Of a DNA stretch of 64,000 bases, positions 54,481 through 64,000 are shown in pieces; position 1 is the stretch's first letter, and every line of letters begins with the position of its first letter. Position numbers and translations under genes: made by a program. The stretch comes from Neostapfia colusana (Eukaryota; Streptophyta; Magnoliopsida; Poales; Poaceae), in the NCBI GenBank assembly GCA_030760725.1, contig JASWHV010000004.1, positions 50,869,136-50,933,135 of the forward strand, read 5' to 3'. The notes under the pieces are model-generated. The model was not told the origin of the DNA and ran no database searches. It saw nothing but the letters and a program-made list of their open reading frames with translations.

Positions 54481-57400
54481 GTTCCTTGCCAACTCCAACC
54501 CAGCCACCATTTTATTTGATTCTGGAGCATCACATTCCTTCATATCATCCGAATATATTGCCAAGCATCATCTACCCGTATCCCACTTAGAATGTGCTAT
54601 GTTAGTTAATTCTCCCGGAGGAGAAATGAGGACTAATATAGTATGTCCCAAAGTAAGCCTTAAAATAAGGGGGGTAGACTTCCTTGCCAACCTTATTGTT
54701 TTGGACTCCCACGGGATTGACATCATACTCGGAATGGACTGGTTAAGCAAGCACAATGGAGTAATCCAATGTGCCGAGAGAAGCGTGCAGTTGACGAACG
54801 AACACGGTCTCCGTGTCGAGTTTGAGTCAGCCCAGCAAGCAACCGAACGGGCAGATTTGAACCATGTTGAAGGAACAACATTAGACAGCATTCCAGTGGT
54901 TCAGGAATTTTCGGACGTATTCCCAGAAGAGCTCCCGGGAATGCCACCTGACCGGGATATCGAGTTTGCTATAGATTTGGTACCCGGAACTGCACCTATA
55001 GCTAAGAGACCATATAGGATGCCCGTCAACGAGTTAGTTGAGCTCAAGAAGCAAATTCAAGAACAGTTGGAGAAGGGTTTTATCCGTCCAAGCTCATCAC
55101 CATGGGGAGCTCCGGTAGTCTTCGTGGACAAGAAGGACGAAACCCAAAGAATGTGCGTGGACTACAGGTCTCTCAACGAGGTGACAATCAAGAATAAATA
55201 CCCTCTGCCCCGTATAGAGGACCTGTTCGATCAAATGAAAGGAGGCCAGGTATTCTCCAAGATTGATCTTCGGTCGGGATATTTCCAGCTGAAGATTAAG
55301 CCCTCCGATATACCTAAGACAGCCTTTCGGACACGGTATGGTTCATATGAATATACCGTTATGTCTTTTGGATTGACGAATGCACCCGCATACTTCATGT
55401 ACCTTATGAACAAGGTTTTCATAGAGTACTTGGACAAGTTCGTCGTGGTTTTCATCGACGACATTATGGTGTATTCAAAAAGTAAGGAGGAGCATGAAGA
55501 ACATATGAGATTAACCTTGCAGAAGTTGCGCGAGCATCAGTTGTATGCCAAGCTCAACAAGTGTCAATTTTGGCTAAAGGAAATATCTTTCCTAGGCCAC
55601 ATCATCTCCAAGGAAGGGGTATCGGTTGATCCTGGAAAGGTGAGAGATGTTCTAAAGTGGGACCAACCAAAGAGCGTGAGGGATATTCGAAGTTTCCTTG
55701 GGATGGCAGGATACTATCGTCGCTTCATTAAAGATTTCTCTAAGATAGCAAAGCCTATGACGGAGTTGCTAATGAAGGAAAAAGTCTTTCAATGGACACA
55801 AGCCTGCCAAGAAAGTTTTGAGGAACTCAAGAAAAGGCTAACCACAGCACCAGTTCTGGTATTGCCAGACGTAAGCAAGAGCTTTGACATATATTGTGAC
55901 GCATCCAGACAAGGGCTCGGATGTGTGCTCATGCAGGAAGGACAAGTGGTAGCCTATGCCTCACGACAATTAAAGAAGCATGAGCTTAACTATCCTACGC
56001 ATGATTTGGAGTTAGCAGCAGTGGTGCATGCATTGAAGATTTGGAGACATTATATCCTTGGTCATCGATGTGAGATCTATACGGATCATAAAAGCCTCAA
56101 GTACATATTTACACAAACAGACTTGAATTTAAGGCAACGCCGATGGTTAGAACTCATCAAGGATTATGATGTTGGAATCTACTACCACGCCGGGAAGGCC
56201 AATGTAGTAGCGGACACATTGAGCAGAAAGGGAGCATGTCACCAACTCACAGTTCAGGAGCTACCACCCGAACTACAGAAGGAGTTCGAACGATTACACC
56301 TCGGATTCTTGAATAACATGGAGATAATAGAGATCCACTCCCCATTGGAGCAAGAAATAAGAGAGGGCCAAGCAACGGATGAGGGGATCAAGGAGATCAA
56401 GGAAAGAATCCGACGAGGGATAGAGAAGGATTTCAGGGAGGATAAAAAGGGTACGCTTTGGCTAGGAAAAAGGATCTATGTGCCAACCATATGACACCTT
56501 CACGACATGATATTGAAGGAGGCACATGATTCACCCTATTCCATGCATCCAGGGAGCACCAAAATGTACAAGGATTTGAAAACGTGCTATTGGTGGGATG
56601 GTATGAAGAGGGATATAGCCGAATACGTTGCCCTATGCGACACATGCCAACGAGTAAAAGCCGAACATCAAAAACCCGCTGGATTGCTGCAACCTTTGAG
56701 AGTACCCGAATGGAAATGGGAGGACATCATTATGGACTTGATCGTCGGATTACCACGTACTCAGTCAGGATACGATTCCATCTGGGTCATTGTGGACCGG
56801 TTGACGAAAACCTCCCATTTTCTTCCGGTAAAGACCAGTTACAACGTTGCACAATTGGCAGAGTTGTACATGGAGCAGATCGTGTGCCGGCACGGAGTTC
56901 CGAAGAGGATAGTCTCAGATCGAGGTTCTCAGTTTACCTCTAGATTCTGGAGGAAGCTGCAGAAAGCCATGGGGACACGACTGGATTTTAGCTCCGCCTA
57001 TCACCCACAAACAGATGGGCAAACCGAAAGGACGAACCAAATCTTGGAAGACATGTTGAGAGCTTGCGCCTTGAAACATGGGCGTAGTTGGGATAGGAGT
57101 TTACCGTATGCCGAGTTCTCCTATAACAACAGCTATCAAGCTAGCTTGAAGATGTCGCCTTTTGAAGCCTTATATGGTAGACGGTGTAGAACGCCGCTGT
57201 TCTGGAACGAAACTGGAGAGAACCAGGTGTTTGGACCGGAAGTACTACAAGAAGCTGAAAAGCAGGTCCAAACAATATGGGAGAACTTAAAGGCTGCTCA
57301 GTCACGACAGAAAGGCTATGCGGACAATAGGCGTAGGAAGTTGACCTTTGAAGTAGGAGACTTCGTATACCTTAAGGTATCGCCTATCCGAGTCCAACGA

Positions 57401-57802
57401 TATTTCAACGTCAAAGGCAAGCTAGCACCTCGCTACATCGGACCCTTTAAGATTTCGAACAAGCGAGGAGAAGTAGCTTATCAACTAGAGCTCCCAAACC
57501 ACCTCTCCGACGTACATGACGTGTTTCATGTATCCCATCTCAAGAAGTGCTTGAGAGCACCAGAGGAACAAGTGTCAATGGGAGAACTTGAACTTCAAGA
57601 GGACCTGACTTACGCAGAACACCCTGTCTGAATCTTGGACGTAAAGGAAAGGGTCACCCGAAACAAGGTGATTCGACGGTGCAAGGTACAATGGATCCAT
57701 CACACTGAAGCTGAAGCCACATGGGAGCGAGAAGAGGATATCAAGGCAGAATTTCCCCATCTATTTTCTACTAACGAATCTCGAGGACGAGATTCAATTT
57801 AA
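54481..57802 (+). pseudogene. Gyp-3 pol: protease, reverse transcriptase, RNase H, integrase, chromodomain-like end
   Basis: This continues the gag frame with no shift. In order: aspartic protease (ILFDSGASHSFIS, D at residue about 406), RT (KIDLRSGYFQLKI; active site VVVFIDDIMVYSKS, FIDD at 55451-55462), RNase H (YCDASRQGLGC; NVVADTLSRK), integrase zinc-binding domain (HPGSTKMYKD ... CDTCQR), integrase core (IMDLIVGLP, IVSDRGSQF, DGQTER, with the last D and E 35 residues apart), and a chromodomain-like end (VQWIHHTEAEATWE). TGA codons at 56492-56494 (between RNase H and integrase) and 57629-57631 (before the chromodomain-like end) break it; the frame ends at TAA 57800-57802. Catalytic residues are intact, so this is a young copy disabled by a few substitutions. 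Confidence 0.93.
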
Positions 57803-57814
57803 GGGGGGTAGATT
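57801..57814 (+). other. Gyp-3 polypurine tract
   Basis: AAGGGGGGTAGATT lies immediately before the 3' LTR start TGTGACACCC and overlaps the end of the coding frame. Confidence 0.85.
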
Positions 57815-60800
57815 TGTGACACCCTCATCTCGGGTGTCAGCATATGTCCACGAGTTATGAAGAAGAAAACATTCTAAGAAAAGATGGAACAATGACAAGT
57901 ACCAAAAGGATAGCCAATAAAGCTCTAAGAGAGCACCGAAGGCAACTACCGCGGCCAACCGGCCACGTGGCGTGTTCGGAGCTCGCCCCTGCGAGGTGAA
58001 GAAAGGTTCGCCTCTAAACTGGCTATGTGGAAGGCTCGGGGGACACCTCCGCAATTGGAAACAGGTTCGACCCTGCGGGACACGTGTTGCCCACGGAGCT
58101 ATCCTCTGCGGAAGAAGCAAAGGCATTTCTCGTAGGACACATGTCGTCCTCGGAGCTAGTCCTTATGGAAATAAGAGGACCCATCACCTGGATACGTGTC
58201 GATCTAGGAGCTCATCTTAGAGGAATCCGGATCTATCGAACATGTGTCACCACCGGAGCTTATCTCCGGGAGGTCTTTCGTTGCTAGACACGTGTCGACC
58301 TCGGGGCATGTTCCTGAGGAAAGAAGAGGGGGAAGACTGGCGCCAACACGTGGCGTGCGCGGAGCTCACCTCCAAAAGAGGGAGAGGTCTCGGTTGACTA
58401 ACACGTGGCACAACCGGAGCTCGTCTCTGCGGAGGAGTAGATACCAGGCCCCGGGAGGACACGTGGAGCCTCCGGAGCTCATCACCGCGAAGGTAATGAG
58501 TCTGGAGCTGTTTTTACACGTAAAGATACCGGTACGCAACAGAAACCGATCTAAATTTCCACGATGTTACCAAAGATAAGACGATTAGGATTCAACAAAG
58601 ATCTGAATAAGACTCTTATTCGGATCCAATCAGATTAGGACTCTTCTCTTCCCGATTATAAATAGACCCCAAAACCTCTGGCCGAAACCACAAAACTTCT
58701 CTTTCAACTCCTGAGCCGACGACTTAGAGCCCTTGCCCTAACTCGCCGAGCAAAACATCGCCGAAACGCAACAAGGAAGATCATCAGAGAAGGACCAAGC
58801 GGTCCAGGGAGGACCTCGAAGACAAGAAGAGCGTGAGGTAGGACTTCAATACCACCTTACGACATCATCGTGTTCGTCTCTTGCATCTGTTTTTCAATTC
58901 CTTTCGAACAGAAGCCTTCTCGTGGGCAGATCACTCGATGATCACTTTGATCTAAAGACAAGATCATCGCCACGTCCACCTTTGGTCCGAACACCTCTGT
59001 CCATGCAAGCCATGCAAGAGCACAACAATCTAATAGCAGTTATAGGATAGCATGCATGTGCATCATCGCACCTAGTTTAAGGTTTGTGCATAAATATTGA
59101 TTGCTGTGAATCCTGTATGCACGTGATCCTACCTAGCAGGACAAGCTCAGGGAGCTGTCTATGACGAGCTGCAGCAACAAGGTTTTTAGAATCAAGAACA
59201 ACCGGAACCGCAAGTACCAGACAAGTGCTCCTTGACCATATTGATCCAATATTTTGGGAAAACTGCTTTGTTTTGTGAAAAGGTGTGCGTACTGAGTCAA
59301 ACATTATGGGAAACCCTTTTATAGGAGTTTACTAGTTTTGGTTGAACCACCCTTGTTACCTGGGAAGTTTTATGAGTCGGGTATGGTTTTTGCTTTATGC
59401 TTCGCTGAGTCTATGGGATTGGGAAGCGAGATAGATTTGTCTAGCTAACTGCACTCGTATTGATAAAAAGAAACTGATGTTAATAATGAACATGGATTGG
59501 AGGGAGATCTAGGCAAGACTGGGTTTGCGAATGAGGTAGCATGAGATGGTGGTTTACTTGCCATAGATCTAAGGACCGGTTCATGCATGCACATGCCAGG
59601 ATAACAGTGCCACCACAAGACCATGTATGGGTGCGGCTTAGCTGAGTAATTAGGTAAGTTGCTAGAGTGTTATGGACTGTGGAAGGCGCGGGGAATGGGA
59701 GTCGAGTGAGGACTGCCCTGGGAACTGCATGGCACAAGAGGGGGCCTGTGGGTGGGAGAATTGGAGATTCTAGCCTGCCGGTGAAACCCCAGTGAGTCCA
59801 TACATCTAGTAACCCCTTTGTAAAGGCTATTTTGTGATCTCTTGACCATACACCGACGGATGTGTACTGGTATAATGGAGGTTCTGCAGTCGCCGACGGG
59901 TGACGAAATCACAAACTTGTGTGTAAAGAGGTGCAAACTCTGCAGAGTTATTAAAACTATCATGATAGTCGAGCTTACGGTCACGAGCACCTGGCTAAAC
60001 TGCCATGATTAGTTGGGAATGGTTTTTGGGATGGTTATTGAAATGGTTTTTGGGATGGTTATTGGGAAGGTTCTTGGTTATGGTTATTGGTTTGGAACTG
60101 TTGAGTCTGGATGATGAGATGTTTGCATGACGGTTGGGTCATGACATGGGATTGGTCTCGGTGTGAGACGAGGTTGATTTGTGAGATGAGATGGTAGCGA
60201 ATATGAGGAGGTATTCGTAAGTATGAATAAAGGATTGGTTAATGTTCGGATGACACATGGGGAGTGATGAAGGTACGTTGGTAATTCAATATATGCTGGG
60301 ATTACATTCATCTAAAGTAAAGTTACTGTTTTATCATGGTTTTACAAGACTGCTTTTCTGCAAATAAGCCTTTTAGTCCTACCTTGTTTATGAGCTGCAT
60401 ATCATGTGTTTTCCCGCACTTGCTGAGTACATCGTTGTACTCAACCTTGAATTATTACTTCATCCTCAGCAGCAGGAGAAGCCTACTATGAAGATCAAGT
60501 GGAACATTATGGCGTGTGATCTGTTCTAAACCTTGCCTGTGGAGGGAGTAGAGATGGAGCCACTTCTGCTTAGTTTTGCTTCCGCATTAGTTTTTGCTTC
60601 CGCATTTAAATAAGGACTTCTGCTGCATAGAAATAAGACTTCCACTGTAAGCATGAGTCCAAGACTCATGAGGTATTGTAATAAACTCTGTTAATCGTGG
60701 TAATATATAATCTGAATTCAGTTTGTGAAACGTATGTGTATGTGTGAAGAACATCCTGGGCACACATATGCATTAGTTCTCGGTTCCGTGGTTTTTCCAC

Positions 60801-60818
60801 AGAATTGAGGGCGTCACA
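57815..60818 (+). repeat. Gyp-3 3' LTR (3004 bp, full length)
   Basis: It starts TGTGACACCCTCATCTCG and ends AGAATTGAGGGCGTCACA. It contains the G-box array (about 57963-58465; some units have decayed to ACATGTG or ATACGTG), a TATA box at 58657-58664, and the 973 base stretch missing from the 5' LTR. It differs from the 5' LTR by scattered substitutions, a few per cent where I compared them. Frames at 58244-58579 and 59670-59990 (minus) are not genes. Confidence 0.93.
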
Positions 60819-62345
60819 ATCAGAAGCCTCTGGGGACATAGCAATGTCCGCCTTCTCACAGAGTTTCTTCAGGTACTTGTCTTGCCTTCTAGCCATCTTC
60901 TGAGTTTTGACTTCAACTTTTTGGCAAGAAGTGAAGATAGACTTCAAGAACTTGAGAATAGCACTTGAAGAATCACCGAAGGAGGAAGAGGCAGGAGTGG
61001 GAGGAGGAGGAGGTGCATTCGAGGCACCCCTCCTAGAAGCTCTGCCAATCTTCGACACGATAGGAGGGATTTGAGGATGAAGGGGTCTATACTTGACATC
61101 CTTCACGGACTCCAAGCCAAAAACCTTCTCAATGAGGCACATAATGAATGGAGCATACCCACACGAGCGGTTGGGGGTGTGGGATATGTTGAAAATGTCA
61201 TTGTAGATGTAGTCAAATACGTTGAACTTCTCATCTTCAACAATTAGCTTCATCAAGTGCCGGAGGTGGCCTTGGATTATCCCCGCGTCCCCGTCCTTAG
61301 GTGCTAGAGTATTTCTCAAAATCCAATTTAGCACATTAAAGAAAGGACGGAGGATCTTTGTTGTGAGGGGATTGTAAAAGCCAACCTCATACATGAATTC
61401 TATTTCCCCCAAATCCATTGTCGTGAGGTTGTGAATGGTCAACTCATGGTTTAAAAATTCCTCAAGTCCATGACTTCTTACAAAATCATCATAAAGGACG
61501 GAGTATTGGACTTCATCGATCATCCATGAGATTTCCATGTCTCCAAAGGTGTAGAAGTGGCAAGTGGTGTAAAACTGAGCTACCACCTCCGTGTTCAAAT
61601 TGTATTGGAACCCAAACAATTCTTTTAGGCCATGATGATCAACTACTTGTGTGGCTGCATTGAAAGCTTGATGATTCTTTTTCTCCACATAGGGCCAATA
61701 GACCCACTGAGCATCTGCCACCGGTGTTTTCATTCTCAATTATACCAAGCGATAATAATCGCAATAGAAGTCACACCAGAAGCGGTGATCCGGTGTGGCC
61801 TTCTCATACTTGTAGGGATCATTTTCTCTAAATCTCTTCGCCTTCTTTTAGCCTTTCCCATGAAAGATATTGCTTGAAAGCTCTGGTTGCCGGTTGAAGT
61901 TATGCATAGGAGGAGTCATGACCAGGGGTCCAATCGTGCCTCTTGGGCGAGCACTTGACCCCACGGGACGGCCTCAGATGACTAACCCTCTACTGACAAG
62001 TGCCTTCTTCCTTGGTGCGGCCTTCTTGGCGGGCACCTTCTTGATTGGGGCCTTTCATTTGCCCTGACCTGTCTCTCCTTCTATCATAGGTCCTTTGCCC
62101 TTATCGGCCACTTGGGCCCTTTCATTCTCTCCAACTGTGGCTAGCCTCTTCCTTCGGCTAGTGTGCTCTTCTCCTACCTGAGCTTGTGCTGCATCTCTTT
62201 CATGCTTCTTTTTGGTTCTAGCTGCACGGCGAGCTAGCTCTTGAGCAATTGTCGCATCCTCCTCTTCCCGGCGGCGATGAAGCTCTTGGCGAGCTGCCTC
62301 TCGCTCTGGGTCGGAGAGAGGAGGAGAGTTATCACGCTGAGACAT
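60819..62345 (-). pseudogene. Copia-B ORF3 (extra ORF downstream of pol), N-terminal and central part
   Basis: Read from 62345: a start MSQRDNSPPLSDPEREAAR with a long charged Arg/Glu/Ala helix (62345-62055), a Lys/Pro-rich stretch reached through a frameshift near 62055, then broken sequence with stops to about 61743. An uninterrupted block from 61739 to 60824 follows, with motifs FGDMEISWMIDE, NVLNWILRNTLAPKDGD and RSCGYAPFIMCLIEKVFG, a proline run, and a K/Q-rich helix. The frame then runs into the Gyp-3 insertion and resumes at 50863. Its place between pol and the 3' LTR is that of the envelope-like or extra ORF of SIRE/Maximus copia elements. Similar proteins are common in grass retroelement annotations and are called putative plant transposon proteins. 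I see no signal peptide or obvious membrane segment. Function unknown. Confidence 0.72.
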
Positions 62346-63320
62346 GATGAAAGAACAACTCAGAGAAGATAAGAGTTGAGAGCAGATGGTTATTGCAGAA
62401 GTGCAGCAAATTCACTAAGTTAGGAGTTAACCCGAGGTTAGGCTGGACTTGTCAGGTCTCTGACCGGACTAGTCCGGTAAGGAACGGACTTGTCTGCCCT
62501 CGGTCCGGACTAGTCCGGACCACCAAGTATTAAACCCTAACTAAGGTATTTTTCTACAAATCTCAGTAAGAAGTCGCAATAACGCAAGGAAAGAATCGCA
62601 ATGTGTTTGTGAAGCACTATGTATTCTAAGTTATGGGGGACAACATAAAAATGAAGGATTCAAAGGGATTATGTTTTGCTCATAAACGTACCTTGAAGGT
62701 TCAAATCGGAGCAAAACACTGGATTGGAGGGCGGAGAAGTCCGGGGATTGACTTCTCGAGGCTCCAAAGAGTTGAAGACTCGGATTGTTTGAAGATTTTG
62801 GTGGCAATCCTCAGAAATCGCCAATGGGGGCGAGTTTGAGAGAAGGGCGCACATTGAGATGCGTTTGAATAGATTGATATGAGTCAGGCCCGATGCTTGG
62901 GTAGTCCCCATGGTACGGACTAGTCCGGTGGGTATACCGGACAAGTCCGGTCGCCGGACCAGGTCCGGACTTATCTAGTAGTCCGGACAAGTATGGTGAC
63001 AGGCCGGACTAGTCCGATGTGGACTTGTCTGAGCCTGTCCAGACTTGTCTAGGTAGCCGGACTTGTACGGCCCCTAGGGCGGACTAGTCCGGTCCTAGAA
63101 AGCAGATTTTCATATATACTGAGAGATTTGCAAGGAATGATCCATATGGACAAAGTTTTCACAAGTATTCTCAATGAATATGGCAGTAGAGCGCACAAAC
63201 AATAATACAATGACCATGATTCAAGGAGACAATAATTGAAAATAGTTTGATAGAAAATTGAGGGAGACAAGTTTTTGAAAACGTGCATAATTTTGAAGAG
63301 AATAAACAACTAACAATCAG
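62346..63320 (-). other. Copia-B spacer between pol and ORF3, with palindrome copies
   Basis: About 1 kb of non-coding sequence. It holds perfect CCGGACTAGTCCGG palindromes at 62464-62477 and 62505-62518 and about eight near-copies between 62480 and 63095 (such as CCGGACAAGTCCGG at about 62938). These are the same motifs as in the copia LTRs, although this is internal sequence. Small frames here (62669-62944 minus, 63049-63309 minus) show no domain. Confidence 0.7.
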
Positions 63321-64000
63321 ATGTGCAACATCTCAAGCCGCATTTCAAGAATCTAGGATATTTTAGCTCATTCCTCAGTTCGTAAAAGCGTTTTTCATCT
63401 AGTGGCTTGGTGAAGATATCGATAGTTGTTTTTCGGTTCTCACATGTTAAATAACAATGTCCCCCTTAATTGAGTGGTCTCTCAAGAAGTAGTGTCGGAT
63501 GTCAATGTGCTTTGTCCTAGAAAGTTCAACTGGGTTATGGGCAATATTTATGGCACTCTCATTGTCGCATAGGAGTGGAATATTGTTCATATTGAGGCCA
63601 TAGTCCCTTAGAGTTTGTCGCATCCAAATAAGTTGTACACAACAACTTTCGGCTGTGACATACTCCGCTTTGGCTGCGGATAGGGCAATAGAATTTTGTT
63701 TCTTGGATGACCATGATACTAGGGACCTACCCAAGAATTGACAAGTCCTGGAGGTACTTTTCCTATCCACTTTGCATCCGGCATAATCCGCACCTGAGTA
63801 TCCGATGAGATTGAACCTGGACAGTTTAGGATACCACAACCCAAGGTTAGGTGTATGAACTAAATAACACAAGATTCTCTTTATGGCTGTCAAGTGACAC
63901 TCCTTATGAGCAGCTTGAAACCTTGCACACATGCATAGATGCACAAAGGTAAAGAAGGGATCCAATCATGGAACGGTATACCTTTTGATCCACGCTAGGG
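63321..64000 (-). pseudogene. Copia-B pol C-terminus (end of RT, RNase H)
   Basis: From the right edge inward the minus strand encodes VDQKVYRSMIGSLLYL (end of copia RT), a frameshift near 63960, then a 172-codon frame with CARFQAAHKECHLTAIKRIL and the copia RNase H: GYSGADYAGCKVDRKSTS, IALSAAKAEYV, LLCDNESAINIAHNPV and RTKHIDIRHYFLRDH. The usual first aspartate (YSDADYAG) is a glycine and the usual glutamate (AEAEY) a lysine, so RNase H is probably inactive. A stop at about 63447 and a further frameshift precede a recognisable DIFTKPLDEKRF-type end near 63400. The rest of pol and gag lie beyond 64000. Confidence 0.85.

Larger units (their letters stand above)
50864..60818 (+). mobile_element. 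Gyp-3, complete Tekay/Del-type gypsy retrotransposon
   Basis: This 9955 bp element has two LTRs of one family, a PBS, one gag-pol frame, a PPT, and a perfect 5 bp target duplication ATCAG (50859-50863 and 60819-60823). The chromodomain-like integrase end, long LTRs and initiator-Met PBS place it in the Tekay/Del chromoviruses. It sits inside the ORF3 of Copia-B in the opposite orientation. It is not autonomous now: the polyprotein has three stops and the 5' LTR a 973 bp deletion. Confidence 0.95.

Noticed and set aside
53303..56494. Programmed readthrough or frameshift between gag and pol of Gyp-3
   Set aside because: Gag and pol are in the same frame. The TAG at 53696 lies inside the gag domain, not at its end, and no readthrough context or structure is evident. 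Mutation is simpler.

Overview
The window looks like intergenic heterochromatin from a large plant genome, most likely a grass. The whole 64 kb is nested LTR retrotransposons plus one CACTA DNA transposon and a small Harbinger-like scrap. I found no cellular gene, tRNA, rRNA or CRISPR array. The grass assignment rests on family style: Tekay/Del-type chromovirus gypsy elements with 2-4 kb LTRs and an initiator-Met tRNA primer site, a SIRE/Maximus-type copia element with an extra ORF after pol, and a CACTA element with TTTGCGACGG subterminal repeats. The species cannot be read from the sequence.

Layout. 1-2064 is the 3' end of a plus-strand copia element (Copia-A: tail of its third ORF, then a 3' LTR). 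2065-10033 is copy 1 of a segmental duplication: a gypsy LTR fragment, a 0.5 kb unclassified LTR-like piece, the 3' LTR and ORF3 tail of a minus-strand copia (Copia-B), and a gypsy LTR truncated at 10033. 10034 to about 11895 is part of another LTR. 12592-15031 is an internally deleted CACTA element. 15032-19889 is a minus-strand gypsy (Gyp-1) without its 5' end. 19890-34063 is a large, mostly non-coding gypsy (Gyp-Z) with a nested solo LTR at 22090-25340. 34064-37324 is gypsy coding remains (Gyp-Y) sharing the right LTR of Gyp-Z. 37325-42240 is a 5'-truncated minus-strand gypsy (Gyp-2). 42241-45494 holds degenerate LTR pieces and the Harbinger scrap. 45495-50863 is copy 2 of the duplication. 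50864-60818 is a complete gypsy (Gyp-3: two LTRs, PBS, gag-pol, PPT, 5 bp target duplication). 60819-64000 is the rest of Copia-B (ORF3, a spacer, the 3' end of pol), running off the right edge.

How the parts relate. Copia-B read on the minus strand runs from beyond 64000 to 48467, with pol, spacer, ORF3, PPT and LTR in order. Gyp-3 is inserted inside its ORF3 with a perfect ATCAG target duplication. Copy 1 carries the same Copia-B end and the same LTR insertion point, so the duplication happened after Gyp-3 landed. Copia-A inserted into copy 1 later, because copy 2 still shows the empty site.

The most interesting signals are regulatory. One gypsy LTR family carries about ten 55 bp repeats, each centred on a CACGTG G-box/ABRE-like palindrome, upstream of its TATA box. 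The copia elements carry clusters of the palindrome CCGGACTAGTCCGG in their LTRs and in the spacer before ORF3. I see no intact autonomous element: every coding region has stops, frameshifts or truncations.
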